The translations under genes and the position numbers were made by a program. Source: Dirofilaria immitis (lineage: Eukaryota; Nematoda; Chromadorea; Rhabditida; Onchocercidae). Taken from it: a DNA stretch of 64,000 nt. The notes beneath the pieces were generated by a model. That model had not been told where the DNA came from and made no database searches. It saw only the letters and a program-made list of their open reading frames with translations. Location of the stretch: positions 1,577,501 to 1,641,500 of the forward strand of contig JAKNDB010000098.1 in NCBI GenBank assembly GCA_024305405.1, given 5' to 3'. Below are positions 25,701 through 36,604 of the stretch, piece by piece (the stretch's first letter is position 1; each line of letters begins with the position of its first letter).

Positions 25701-27777
25701 AGCATCAAAACCGATCGGATCATTGATTAATGATGATATTATACAAAATAAAACAAAACCAATTGCATGGTTTGTAAGTAATTGTAAAACTGCAAGTCAA
25801 CGAGAAATTTATGTTAATTATTTAAAGGTCATTATTATCATTATTATTATTATTATCTGATATTTGATAGTAAATAAAAGGAAGTGAAAAGCAATAAAAA
25901 CTTAGGATAATATTAAAATTTTAAAATTTTTTTTCAAATATTTTATTTCGAAACATTTCTATTATGAATATTATGAATAACTAATTGAAATTAAATTTTT
26001 AAAAAAGAAAACTTAGAGAAAGAAATCAAATCAATTGAATCAAATGAATTCCGCTAATGAATCATTCAAAAATGATTCATTAGCGAGCGAAAGATATCGA
26101 TAAATTTAATATAAATTAATATATTTCTAGAAATATTTAACTGTTGATATATTTGGCTCTTGCGGAGATTTATATTGTGCAGATAGTAATGCATCATGTG
26201 AAAAGCAGCTTGATAATGTGTATGTATTTTGATTAAATTAACATTTATCATTCATAAACGATTATCAGTTTTCATGAAACATTACGAATTCGCAATCATT
26301 GATATGACATCGTGAATTTGCAATCTTTAACATTTGCATCGTGAATTACTATTTTTTTCACAAGCAGTTGCAAATTCATGACCTTTGACACAGTATCGTG
26401 AATTCTCATTTTTTACATAACATCGTGCATTCGCAATCTTTCATTGCCATCATGAATAGAAGAAAATTATTTCTGATAAAATATTTTATCATTTCATCAA
26501 ATTTTTTATAAATATTAGAATTCACAAACAATAATAGTCAAAATAAAATTAATATTAATGAATTTATTTTAATAATATAAAAGCTTCTATATTTCTTACA
26601 AAATACCATTTATATCTTATCAAAATTATCATTAAAATTAATATAAGTGATAAGTTAGGCAAGAAAAAAGGAACGAAAAAACTATTAATTGAATATATCA
26701 AAAGATAATAAATTTTCAACAAAATTCATAAATTTATTTTCAGTTACTACTTTTATTTGGCATTTGAAAATTCGATATGTGATGATTATATAACGGAAAA
26801 ATTATGGAAGCATGGTTATGGTCATGATGTAATACCAATTATATTAAAACGATCAATCGTTGAACGATACGTACCACCATATTCATTTATTGCTGTTGAT
26901 GATTTTACGACTGTTCATGATTTGGCTGATTATTTGAAATATTTAATGCATAATTTATCAGCATATAAGTAATCAATATTAAAATATAATTCAATTAATA
27001 TTATTGACAAATGAATTTTTCTATGCTTTTATCAATTGATTAGTAATAAATTGTATATTAAATTTGAATTATTGATATCTTTTAATATCTTCTCGAATTT
27101 GATCCAATTTATTCATTTTAATTTGATATATCTAATAATTTTAAAAAATGGAATGTTTACATTTCAATATATTTTTAGCTAATATATTTTTATTTTATTT
27201 TACAATTATTAAAGAACAAAAAAGAAATGACTTTATGATCAACAATCCTTATTCTTTTATTGTCTTAATAAATTACACTAACAATATGATAAATATAATT
27301 TATTGTTTTTATTTTATTAGAGAATATTTTGAATGGAGACGAGAATATAAAGTATTTTTTTGGATGGTAATAATCATGATCAATTAGAACGACCATGGGG
27401 TTTTTGTCAGCTTTGCAGGTTATATTCATTATTTTACTAGAAATAATCGATTAAAATAAGATTCACATATGATAAAAATTGATAATAAAAAAACCAAGAT
27501 ATTTGCATCTATGCAATTTATTATTTATACATATGTATTATATTTGTTTTTTATCAATTTATCGTTGATATAATCCTTTATAATCATTTACTAATAATGA
27601 TTATCGATTAATATATAAAATCATGCCCTTTTTTTTTTTTTTAGATTACTATGGTTGAATCCACGTCCAAAATATGTTATTGAAAATTTTGCTGATTTTT
27701 GGAATAATTCATGTGAATTATCAGGCACATTGGTAAATGGAATTTTACAAAATGAACAAAAATTAATCAATATTTAA
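22751..27777 (+). CDS. GT10 alpha-1,3-fucosyltransferase, eight recognised exons
   Basis: GDP-fucose-dependent fucosyltransferase of GT10 type, acting on glycans in the Golgi. Exons: 22751-22924, 24167-24270, 24588-24790, 25591-25827, 26131-26219, 26744-26968, 27321-27418, 27645-27777. Exon 1 gives a short cytoplasmic tail and a signal anchor (YIFIIITTIYGFIIML), the type II topology of the family. Exon 4 carries ESAANYP, the FNLSLNFIRNS..PYGY region and KPIAWFVSNCKTASQREIYV. Exon 5 has VDIFGSCG. Exon 6 has the GT10 signature FYLAFENSICDDYITEKLW. Exon 7 has EYFEWRREY and FCQLC. Total is about 420 residues, normal for nematode members. The ATG directly follows TTTCAG, so exon 1 may be trans-spliced or follow an unseen 5' exon. 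Exon 7 is one T short in a T7 run, exon 2 seems one A short in an A5 run, and the exon 1/2 join is out of phase (a stem exon may be missing). An AATAAA lies at about 27861. Confidence 0.88.
24725..25100 (+). repeat. tandem partial duplication of fucosyltransferase exon 3 and its donor
   Basis: The 3' half of exon 3, its GT donor and about 120 bp of following intron (24725-24910) are repeated almost perfectly at 24917-25100, an offset of 192 bp. The second copy lacks the 5' half of the exon and a proper acceptor directly upstream, so it is probably a decoy exon fragment. The very high identity implies a recent event or an assembly artefact. Confidence 0.9.
26052..26085. repeat. perfect 15-bp hairpin in a fucosyltransferase intron
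   Basis: CGCTAATGAATCATT and its exact reverse complement are separated by a 4-nt CAAA spacer, about 45 bp before the exon 5 acceptor. No function can be assigned. Confidence 0.85.
26281..26462. repeat. degenerate short tandem repeat in a fucosyltransferase intron
   Basis: About five loose copies of a unit CATCGTGAATT(C/T)GCAATCTTT with variable spacing lie in the intron between exons 5 and 6. Non-coding. Confidence 0.7.
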
Positions 27778-28500
27778 ATTCAGCAAAAATTATTATTATT
27801 ATTATCGTTGTTGTTGTTGTTCTTGTTTGACAATGATGATTAGAATATTTGCTCAATGAAAAATAAATATTTAATGGAACAAAGTTCAAAAAAAAATGAT
27901 AGATAAAATTAAAGACTTATATTAAATTGAATTCAATTTGAAATATATAAAAAAAGATGAAAATAAAATATGCATACGATAAGATAGATGCTTAATTTGA
28001 TACCATAATAAATCGTAGTAATAATATTAGATATAACATGAAAATAGTAATGTAATTTGATTCATGTGATTGCTAATTTTAAGAAGAAATAAATGAAAGA
28101 TAAGAAATTTTTTGAATTTTCTATTCTATATAATTATGTAGAAATTAAATTAAAAGCATTAAAAATACGAAAGATATGTAAATAAAATAGATATTAGAAT
28201 ATTAAATTTAAAATATTTATATTAAATATTTACACTAATTTTGATATTTAACTAGTATATCTCAAATCATATATACATATTTCAATTAATATATAACAGA
28301 ACAAATGGAATCAATCAATTTCAGCTATATTTAAAATATTATAATCAATTTTCATGATTTTTAAAAGCATTTGAGAATAATTAATTAAAAGTATTTATCA
28401 TCCCGACTCAACATAAATAATACATGATAGAATCATAAAATTCCTCACAATTAATGGCTTAAATGAATGCGTAAATGAGTTAGTTATGGATATTTATATT
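27778..28500. other. 3' flank of the fucosyltransferase gene
   Basis: Includes a short ATT/GTT trinucleotide tract (about 27791-27822) and an AATAAA at about 27861 that could serve as the polyadenylation signal. Nothing else supported. Confidence 0.45.
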
Positions 28501-28681
28501 GTTGACATTTTCTTTGTGTTCGAGACAAAATTTGAATTGAATAATTTCATCTTCTCAGTTCCCACAGATTTTTTCAATTTTTTTAGTTTTACGTATCTGG
28601 AAAAGAACCTCAAAGTTCGCGTAATTAAATCTTTATTGCGATAATTTCGATAACACATCAACGAACGCAGCATATACGATA

Positions 28682-28810
28682 TCAGTGATACAATAAAATA
28701 ATTCCAACAGCAATAATATAACTCAAAGGAACGAAGCGATCAAAGAATGCACGATATGTTCGTCCAAGTGATTTCGTAATGGCGCGAAGGATTCTAATCA
28801 ATAACATCAT
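28682..28810 (-). CDS. candidate single-exon 42-residue membrane micropeptide
   Basis: The frame starts with two adjacent ATGs (28810 and 28807) and ends at TGA (28682-28684). The N-terminal half is short, basic and amphipathic (ILRAITKSLGRTYRAFFDRF); the C-terminal half is one hydrophobic segment (VPLSYIIAVGIILLYH) suited to a single membrane span. It stands out from surrounding AT-rich DNA by higher G+C and balanced codons. An AATAAA on the minus strand at 28637-28632, about 45 bp past the stop, could be a polyadenylation signal. A basic amphipathic N-terminus plus one span is common in small mitochondrial inner-membrane or ER regulatory peptides, but I recognise no family. It could also be an exon of a larger gene or chance. 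Confidence 0.45.
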   Translation of the reverse strand: MMLLIRILRAITKSLGRTYRAFFDRFVPLSYIIAVGIILLYH

Positions 28811-28829
28811 TTTCTCGAGATATATTCAC

Positions 28830-30950
28830 GAGGTTTTGAATATCAAATTCATAAGATACAATTTTTGAGAGATTTCCGAAACAATTTTAATGGATTAATG
28901 GCGATTAACCTTGAAAAATTTATCAAAGAAAAATACATTCTCATATCAGTTCATTTAATAATTTCTTCATAATTTCAAAGTATCTCTGATAATTTATCTC
29001 TAATATTTTTTTATTATATTTTGAACATTTACTCTATCAGTTGTCATTATTTGTCAGATAAAACTGTTTCTTCCAAATTAAATACGATGAAATTTTTTGG
29101 AAAAGATATCGTAAAATTATAATCTTTTAAAATTTTAGGAGCATATTTAATACATTACATATAATAATAATATTATTATGATATCCAAATATTGAAAATC
29201 AAAACTTACAACGAAAAAAAGTAAACTAATAAATTATGGAATGAAAACTGATTTTTCAATGTTTTATTAACGAATTAAAATATGAAAATACGATTAAAGG
29301 TTAAATGCACAAGATAAATTATTTCCAAGCCATATTTATTTGATATATTACAAAAATTGAAAGGTAAAAAATTTTTTTCATACAATAAAATAATTTATTA
29401 TGGTTTAAGAAAATTTAAAGAACAAGAATAAACTAGTATGCTACAAGAATGGGAAATATAATATAGAAGTGATAAGGATGATAAATTTGTAACAAATAAC
29501 AGGAAATAATAATAGGAAATCAGTTCAAACTACTGACATTTCAGATATCTATGAATGAAATAAATGAGAAAAAAGAAAGAGAAGGAAGAATATCGATAGT
29601 ACTTGTTTTTAGGATACAACTTTTTTCCATTCAAGGAAAGGAATTTACGAGAAATACTGATTGAATCAATTAAATATCAAATATAATTGTAATTTTTAAG
29701 TAATCGTTTAGTTGAAAAACTGAGTTCAGTTTCTTTTTATGATAATAAATAATATAAACATCCCTAAACATATGATGCAAAATAAGCTACTTTTTTTAAG
29801 ATTATACAAAATGAAAATAAAATGATCAATCAATTTCATCCATAAGTAAGAGAAACCTGCTAAATCATTGTAAAACTGAGAAAAATTTCAACTAAATAAT
29901 GCCTTTTCATTTTCTTTTTTTTTTTTGTTTCAAACAAGTATGATAATTAAGAGGAAAATAAGCTAAATAATCCTTCAATCAATCACCAGTTTCGTTTATC
30001 TGATAGGTCATTATTTTAATATATATTCGAGAAAGATGCTCGTATAATATTCATCAAAAATATCAAATATATTTATGACATACTTGTTATAATTGCTGTG
30101 AAAGTTTTTGATTCGTGAATTCGTTATAGACAGACAACTTTATATAAGGATTTATTATTTATTATAGAAAGTTATGAAGACAATTCCCTTGATTAACTAT
30201 GACTAGTGGTAGATTAAAAATTGAATAAAATAAGCAGATGAGCACCTCTAATTAGAGCCAATGAATTAATTAATCATTCCAACTTGCTTTTATAAGTAAT
30301 CTCGTAATTTGCATTTTTAGGTACACTTATATAAGACATGTTACAAAGGACATATTGATATTAAAATAATTAAATAAAAAAGACTGTGAAGGAATTTTTT
30401 TTTAGCAAAGAGATGATAAATTGAATTAGAGGATGTAAGATTGAACATTTGAATAGAATATTTAGATTAGTTTCCTCTGGGATAAGAGAAGTATGTTAAG
30501 ATGAACATTAACAATGTAAGAAGGATATAAGAAAAGAATGTTTTATGCAACGAGACGATAAATGGGATTACTAAAACTGCAGACTAAAGTCATTTACATC
30601 GATTACAATGATTAATTATTAAGAAATTTTGATTATGTAATTATTTGATTTATAGTTAATAAAATATTTTCGCTCTTGCCAACAATAATTGGCAACGAGA
30701 AGCTAAGATTTAATTTGAATATTTAATCAATTCATAGATAAACAAAAACCATGTCATATTTGAAAATCTGGTTATATCTCAAAATTTGATTATTTGTATC
30801 ATTTTTCAGCTAGAAATTCAGCTAATTGATTATCGAATAAAATGAATGATATTGCATTTTTTTTGTTGTTGTAGCACAGACAAATCTTGGTCAGAATGAT
30901 TTTATTGTTTGATGAAGAATTTATTTCTTTGTCTACGTTATAAGAGATTA
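28830..30950. other. intergenic DNA, no gene supported
   Basis: Composition is slightly less A/T-biased than earlier intergenic DNA, but no frame, RNA or splice-linked exon set was recognised on either strand. Confidence 0.4.
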
Positions 30951-30989
30951 AATAAACTCAGATAATAATATGATGATTACGGTTGATCG

Positions 30990-31325
30990 ATATCATGATT
31001 ACTGTTGATCCGTTGATTGTAGTAGACGTGAATTTGGCATAGCTGAGATTGATTGAATTGAAAGATATAGTAGGTATTGATTGCCGCGTCAGTTGAATGA
31101 CTGTTGATGATTAAATGAACAAGAAGAATCGTGAAAAGTTTTCTTTTGTATTGATGATTCTTGATCTTGGATAGTGACTTATCTATATTACTACACATTA
31201 GTTATGCGACAAGTTTAGTTATCAGAACAAAAGATGAGAAATGGATGATATTGTTGTAAAGGTTGCATAAAAGCTTTGATCATTACAATATCCCAGATAA
31301 TTTAGCAGCATAGATTTCAACATTT
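30990..31325. repeat. dispersed repeat, copy 1
   Basis: The right part (about 31180-31320) aligns with 53425-53575. Shared blocks include ACATTAG.TATGC, GTTTAG.TATC, ATATTGTTGTAAA, TGCATAAAAGCTT, ATTACAA.AT.CCA and AGCAGCATAG. The left part is more weakly similar. Copies are clearly diverged. The minus-strand frame at 30977-31198 overlaps the repeat and has no recognisable domain. Confidence 0.6.
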
Positions 31326-31329
31326 TAAC

Positions 31330-32575
31330 AAATGTACGCAAGCTTGCATTAATCGATCGAATGATATGAAAAAACATTGTTTCTTCCTACTTCTTCCTAC
31401 TAAGAAACAATGTTTCTTCTAACTAAGATTTGGATAAATGACTTATTTGTCTGAGAAAATATTACAGATGTCTATTATATAAAATTCACTGATTATAATT
31501 TATATTATAAAATATTTTATAATTTTTTCGAGGAATGGAGATGTAATCCATCTGATAGAATCGAAAGAGAAACGGGTTAATATTTGCGTACCTGGAAACG
31601 GAGATAAATGATCATTGTGAGAATTTAGCGCGGTAACGCAAATGAACACGGAAATATTGAGGTAAAGTTTACAGACAAATATTACAAAAAGAAACGAATA
31701 ATATACTATGCAATGTCATAAAATATATACAATATTATAAATTTACTAATTCTTTATAAAAAATTAATCCATTTACCGATAAGTCGCATGCGACCACATG
31801 TAAATGTAATTAGTAAAAATTATAATCGATGCATGTCACTATTATTTCAAGTGAAAGTTACATTTTATTTAGTTAACTTCATCTAAGACATATTTCAACA
31901 TTATTTAGGATTCCAATTATTAATTATTAGATTAAAAAATTGGTCCACTAAATGATTGTATTAATATGCTTAAATGAAGCTCTCAATGCATACAATCGAT
32001 AAATACACTAATCATATAAAAGCACTTCTATCTTATGATATCATTTTATTCAAAACATGCTCAAAGTAACAGAAAATCAACTGCAAGTTAATCAATGATT
32101 GCTCAAATAGTTTAAATTTTAATTTAAATTTTTCCATCTTTAAAATATTCTAAGAGAAAACACATGACGATGTTATGATTCGGAACGCGGCATACACTTG
32201 CAACGAAAAGCATTCATTCCATCGTACGATGTCTGCTACGCCAAATCGTATATCAGAAGTATCGCCTTTGCTGTAGTGATAATATAAATATGCAAGGGAT
32301 AAAAAGAAAAAATGTCCAAAATTTTTGGATAAAACTTTTATATTAATTGATGCAGTGACAAGTTTCATTTTAAAGCGTGAAGGAAATAGTGTAAAAGCTT
32401 CAAGTAAGATTTCTTTTATATTTAAGTTTTCTTAGCAGTACTATTTTAGAAAATGAATTCACGTAATTTAAAGCATCAAAACCTATGTTTATTTTAATCC
32501 TTGTGCATGCTTCTTGCTTATTAGTAAGGTAGACTGAAAGCTTATCTTCATCATTTCTTTTCAACAACTATTGTG
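31330..32575. other. unassigned intergenic DNA of mixed composition
   Basis: Some patches (31530-31680 and 32155-32300) have higher G+C than surrounding DNA and resemble eroded coding or bacterial sequence. A 72-codon minus-strand frame at 32150-32368 has a hydrophobic stretch (FFFLSLAYLYYHY) but no recognisable motif. These may be further transferred fragments; I cannot assign them. Confidence 0.35.
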
Positions 32576-32582
32576 TAACTTG

Positions 32583-32950
<368 letters not shown>

Positions 32951-33390
32951 TTCGTAATAGCAAAAGCTCTTTAGAAATTAAAGCTACTTAATATATACAC
33001 AGTACCTTTTAGATTAAAATTCAAATTTAAAGTGATTCAAGCTTGGTTGCATTATATGCTATAATTTATTTATTACATTTTAGCATAGGTAAAGTTTCTT
33101 TTAGTGAACTCAATACGTAAGCTGAATCAAATATGATAAAGATATGAATATAGCACCGTTTATGTGAAAACAATACGCTTAACTAGATATATATATATAT
33201 ATTACCGATAACCTCAGAGTATCATTATATCGAAGAGTGATTGCTGCACTTAGCTAAAAATGGTTATAAATAAAATAGCACTTATACTAAGTGTTATACT
33301 TGAGATGTAAATTGTATTTTCTTTATCAAAAACTTAAGTCTATAATTTTGTTTATCTTTATTGATACAAAGAAACCCATCTTCTGTTACT
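32951..33390. other. unassigned DNA within the bacterial mosaic
   Basis: No recognisable frame on the plus strand. On the minus strand about 33300-33400 reads KVTEDGFLCINKDKQNYRLK, which might be another bacterial fragment fused to pyrG, but I do not recognise it. A short TA microsatellite occurs at 33187-33202. Confidence 0.3.
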
Positions 33391-33453
33391 TTAACTGTAA
33401 AGTATCGGCAATTGAAGCAACTTGTGCTTTGAAAATTTTGCTGCATTTTTGCC

Positions 33454-33576
33454 AAGGTGAATAAGAATAACTCTTTGTTTCCCGAGTTTGTAGCTGATTT
33501 GACGTATAGCTTCTAAAAACGGTTGGCTTTCAATATCACCTATAGTTCCACCTATTTCATATGTTAAAAATTTAAA
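33454..33576 (-). pseudogene. pyrG: Wolbachia-like pyrG (CTP synthase) fragment
   Basis: The minus-strand frame reads [20 protein letters not shown] then [17 protein letters not shown]. This is the highly conserved 'EIGGTVGDIE..PFlEAiRQ' segment of the CTP synthase synthetase domain. Both ends run abruptly into unrelated sequence. About 40 of roughly 540 residues remain. It is opposite in orientation to the neighbouring coxA, glmS and ftsK fragments. Confidence 0.88.
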
Positions 33577-33589
33577 CTCCACTTGGTAT

Positions 33590-33900
33590 GATCGAGGCTG
33601 GTGTTGCAACTTATGCTGGAATGCTGCTACTTATCTTGAAACTTAACAGCTCCAACTCTTTACATTCTAGAAGCCTATCTTCTGACCAGGCAATCACTGC
33701 TTCTGTAAAAGATGCGCTACGTTTAGGCTGATTAAATATAAAATTGAGTAGTGATGAGTTAGATGACGCTACTACATTATTTTTAACTCAAAGCTTTAAA
33801 ATTAAAGATGATAAAGTTAATCAATATGTAAAAAGCATAACATAGACCTTAGTCTTTTAAATTAATGATATGCTTAATGAATTAGCAAAAGATGTAGGAT
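33590..33900 (+). pseudogene. unassigned bacterial-looking fragment
   Basis: The plus strand reads SSNSLHSRSLSSDQAITASV, KDALRLG, stop, LNIKLSSDELDDATTLFL and KIKDDKVNQYVKSIT. Codon use and residue mix look like a bacterial protein with one internal stop. I recognise no family. Given its setting it is probably a Wolbachia hypothetical-protein relic. Confidence 0.4.
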
Positions 33901-33904
33901 AAAA

Positions 33905-34580
33905 AATTTTCCAGAGATTTAATCAATTTATTATTTAAAATATAGTATTTAATAAATTAAATTAATTTAACAAAATTATTATAACGAAGAATGAAAATGA
34001 GACGAATTGGATTTTAATTTTAAAAACAAATGATTTGCTAGACTGATAGAATTGTCACATTGCCCCTTTGTTGTGGATGTGACGATAGGGTTTATGTCAC
34101 TTAGGATAGAGTTTTTCTTTGATTGATGATTGTAATGAGTCACCTCCTTTTCGATTTGTACAAACTTGTGTTGCTAAGCCCAAGCTTTATTTGACGCGGA
34201 TACGAATAATGAAATCAACTGTCAACGAAAAAGGATAATGAGCAAAAGCGAAGGTCAATAGAACGAAACGATGATCCAAAGTGGAATAAAATGCCAACAG
34301 GTAGTGATCATTTCGTATTTCACTACATTTTTTTTATATTTCCTGCTTTAGCCTTCCTTGTGCCTTTTACATTCAAAAAATCCTCCTCCTATTTTTAAAT
34401 ATCAATTCTCCCATACTAACCTAGTGGTAAAATAGAATGTCAAAGCTGAGAAATTAGACAAGAATAGACTTAATATAAATTACAAATTCAATGATCAATT
34501 TATGTTACTAAATATAGCCGTCGAGAATAAGTTACAAGAATAATAAAGTTTTTAATAAAAAAAAAGGAGTTGATATTAAC
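33905..34580. other. unassigned DNA within the mosaic
   Basis: 34030-34360 is noticeably richer in G+C than its surroundings, with no conserved motif I can name on either strand. It could be transferred non-coding DNA or host DNA between insertions. Confidence 0.3.
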
Positions 34581-34599
34581 GATTAAAGAAAGTGATTAC

Positions 34600-34780
34600 T
34601 TAGAAACCTTGCTGTAGCTCTACCAGGTACCTTTAATTTTACAGTGTAAATTGCCTTACAGATTGAATTGTCCGGATTGTATGCTTCCTCAGCATTTTTT
34701 GATTTTAATTTACTGTCAACTACAGGAAAAATCGCAATAGCATTGATTCCCAAGTTCTCAGCTTTTGGGCTGCAGAAACC
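34600..34780 (-). pseudogene. hemB: Wolbachia-like hemB (porphobilinogen synthase) fragment
   Basis: The minus strand reads ENLGINAIAIFPVVDSKLKS, then KNAEEAYNPDNSICKAIYTV and KLKVPG. This matches the 'GI.ai.LFPv....K...a.EAynpdg...rairaiK...P' stretch near the N-terminus of bacterial 5-aminolevulinate dehydratase. The catalytic lysines and zinc/magnesium sites downstream are absent, so it is non-functional. Wolbachia is known to keep haem synthesis genes, which fits the proposed source. Confidence 0.85.
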
Positions 34781-34929
34781 AATCCGTTTATTGAATAACA
34801 TATGAATTCCTTTATATATTATCAATAATAGGCTAATGAATGTAGAACTTCAATATACACTATACAAGGAAATTCCTGGCAGCAGCATTAAAGTATATTG
34901 GAAACATTTCTCAGTACAACCTAAAAACT

Positions 34930-35080
34930 GCTAATAATAGCACAAGATAAGAATAGTAAACACTGTTTTAGACAGAGAAGGAAAATATCCGTTGCGTATA
35001 TTAGATATACATTCATTAAACACTTTTACTACTTCATCATTCTTTAAATTCACTTTATTTGCTAAATTTTTTCTCCTAAT
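34930..35080 (-). pseudogene. unassigned bacterial-looking fragment
   Basis: The minus strand reads NLANKVNLKNDEVVKVFNEC then ISNIRNGYFPSLSKTVF over about 45 residues without a stop. It has no recognised domain and is probably a Wolbachia relic because of its neighbours. Confidence 0.35.
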
Positions 35081-35214
35081 TTTCTCAAGTAACTACCAAT
35101 TAGTATCTATTTTTAGTATTAATGCTTCTATACTATCTTAAACGCTATGTAAATGCACTTTATCTTTGTAAATGATGGAATATAGGATTAAAAGATTGGT
35201 CTATCTCTGAGCAA

Positions 35215-35430
35215 GTTAAAAGCTTTTAAAAAGGATTTTGATGAAAAAATACTAAACACAACAATACAATTTAAACAAAAAGTAGAAAAACTAGACGAAG
35301 ATTCATCCTTAAACACAATTACAGATGAAAAAGTGACAAACTTAGGTGAAGTAGTGGGCTTATATTCAGCTGATATATTAGTTCAATTACTTGGATTAGC
35401 TAGTATTATAGTAATTACAACACTGTAGTT
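35215..35430 (+). pseudogene. ftsK: Wolbachia-like ftsK (DNA translocase) N-terminal fragment
   Basis: The plus strand reads FKKDFDEKILNTTIQFKQKV, then EDSSLNTITDEKVTNLGEVV and GLYSADILVQLLGLASIIVI, ending at a stop. Bacterial FtsK has the same pattern at its membrane domain: '(D)PSLN..t...v.NlgG..Ga..AD.l.q.lG.as'. It stops within the membrane part, with no motor domain. Confidence 0.72.
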
Positions 35431-35660
35431 TACTTTTTGACCTTCAAATCATCAAAAGATATTGAATTATATTCAAGCTAATGAAATAATGTTGATTTAT
35501 TAAAGTGAGTGCTTATTAATTTAGTGAGGTGCTTATAGTGGTGAACAACAGTACTTTAAAAAGATTTTCATAGTGATCTAAAATTTTTTTGTTATAACTC
35601 ATAAAATTACCTATAAACTACTATTTTTCATTATAATACATTTAATTTAAAAACTAAAGA
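35431..35660. other. unassigned DNA within the mosaic
   Basis: No motif recognised on either strand. It separates the ftsK and tRNA-synthetase fragments. Confidence 0.3.
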
Positions 35661-35667
35661 AAAATAC

Positions 35668-35772
35668 GCTTGTGATTAGTATATTTTTAGAACCATACTT
35701 ATCAAAAACCTCCATTGGATCTACATCATTACTCAAATGCTTAGATAACTTATGACCTTTCATAGCAATCAA
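35668..35772 (-). pseudogene. Wolbachia-like class I aminoacyl-tRNA synthetase fragment (IleRS/ValRS type)
   Basis: The minus strand reads MKGHKLSKHLSNDVDPMEVF then DKYGSKNILIT. This is the KMSKS-loop region of class Ia synthetases: 'G.KMSKsl.N.vdP.eV...YG.DalR'. The Met of KMSKS is Leu here and 'DALR' has become 'KNIL'. Isoleucyl- or valyl-tRNA synthetase is most likely; the fragment is too short to choose. Confidence 0.72.
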
Positions 35773-35799
35773 AGTTGATCAAGTCCTATCTCTAGTAAA

Positions 35800-35892
35800 A
35801 AAAAATACGAGGAATATAAAATAAAAACTCAACCTTATGTTTTTATCAAAGCAAACAATGGAACATACGGAATTGGCATTATAACGGCAATA
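35800..35892 (+). pseudogene. gshA: Wolbachia-like gshA (glutamate-cysteine ligase) fragment
   Basis: The plus strand reads KYEEYKIKTQPYVFIKANNG then TYGIGIITA. Proteobacterial-type glutamate-cysteine ligase has 'kPfv.vKad.GTYGMGimtv' at its ATP-grasp-like site. It ends abruptly at the start of the recJ fragment. Only about 30 residues remain. Confidence 0.68.
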
Positions 35893-36108
35893 ATTGGGGC
35901 CTTAATAGAGCATTCGTCTCACAAGGATTAAAAGTTATGTCAACAAGAAAAAACGTTGGCTTATGCATTTTGTCTGATGCGTTAGGAATCATTGAAAAGC
36001 CTAGTGTTTCTCGGTTGGGCTTTAATATTGGACCATGCATAAATGCTGGAGGAAGAATTGGAGAAGCATCGCTAGGTGCAAGGCTGCTTTCTACATTTTA
36101 AAGGCAAT
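35893..36108 (+). pseudogene. recJ: Wolbachia-like recJ (single-strand exonuclease) fragment
   Basis: From about 35897 the frame reads LNRAFVSQGLKVMSTRKNVG, LCILSDALGI, then RLGFNIGPCINAGGRIGEAS and LGARLLSTF. RecJ's DHHA1-side motif 'gF.igPriNAaGRig.a..gv.LL' is unmistakable, and 'NR.fv..Gl' precedes it as expected. About 65 of roughly 580 residues remain, and the conserved Asp/His DHH motifs are absent. It is fused directly to the gshA fragment. Confidence 0.87.
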
Positions 36109-36119
36109 GAGTATTTATT

Positions 36120-36600
36120 CGTGCTTGAAGTTTAAATAAAATGTTTTTGCTACCGACTAATGAAAAAGAAGTTATCTAAATTTGTAGGTATATTTTTGGT
36201 TAATTCAGTAAAATCAAACAGTGCGGAAAATGAACCTACTTCGCTAATTACTTCTTTTTTTTTTTTTAGTTTCCTCAACAGTAAGTTTGATTTCTTTCAT
36301 TAACTTATTATACAATTTAAGATGTACTCCTGATTTAGAATAGGTACTCATAACCCTTTGTAAACTTTGCTCCTAATATTCTCTTAGCTATTTCATATAT
36401 AACTTTTCATTCTATGAAATTACTTTCTAACTTCATCTACTATAACTTTAATATGGCGTTTCTTTTCCGCAGATAATTTTACGAATGACTGACTTTTGAA
36501 GCTATCAGAATTTATTATATAGTTAATAACATTTACAATATGATGGTTGACTTTGCATCCATTGCCCTGACAGTAGTTACTGTTAATACTAAAATTAAAT
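36120..36600 (-). pseudogene. unassigned bacterial-looking relic
   Basis: The minus strand contains NVINYIINSDSFKSQSFVKL and SAEKKRHIKVIVDEVRK before a stop, then further broken frames (for example KEIKLTVEE near 36270-36300). No family recognised. The change to uniform A/T-rich DNA near 36600 probably marks the right edge of the bacterial cluster. Confidence 0.4.
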
Positions 36601-36604
36601 ATTA

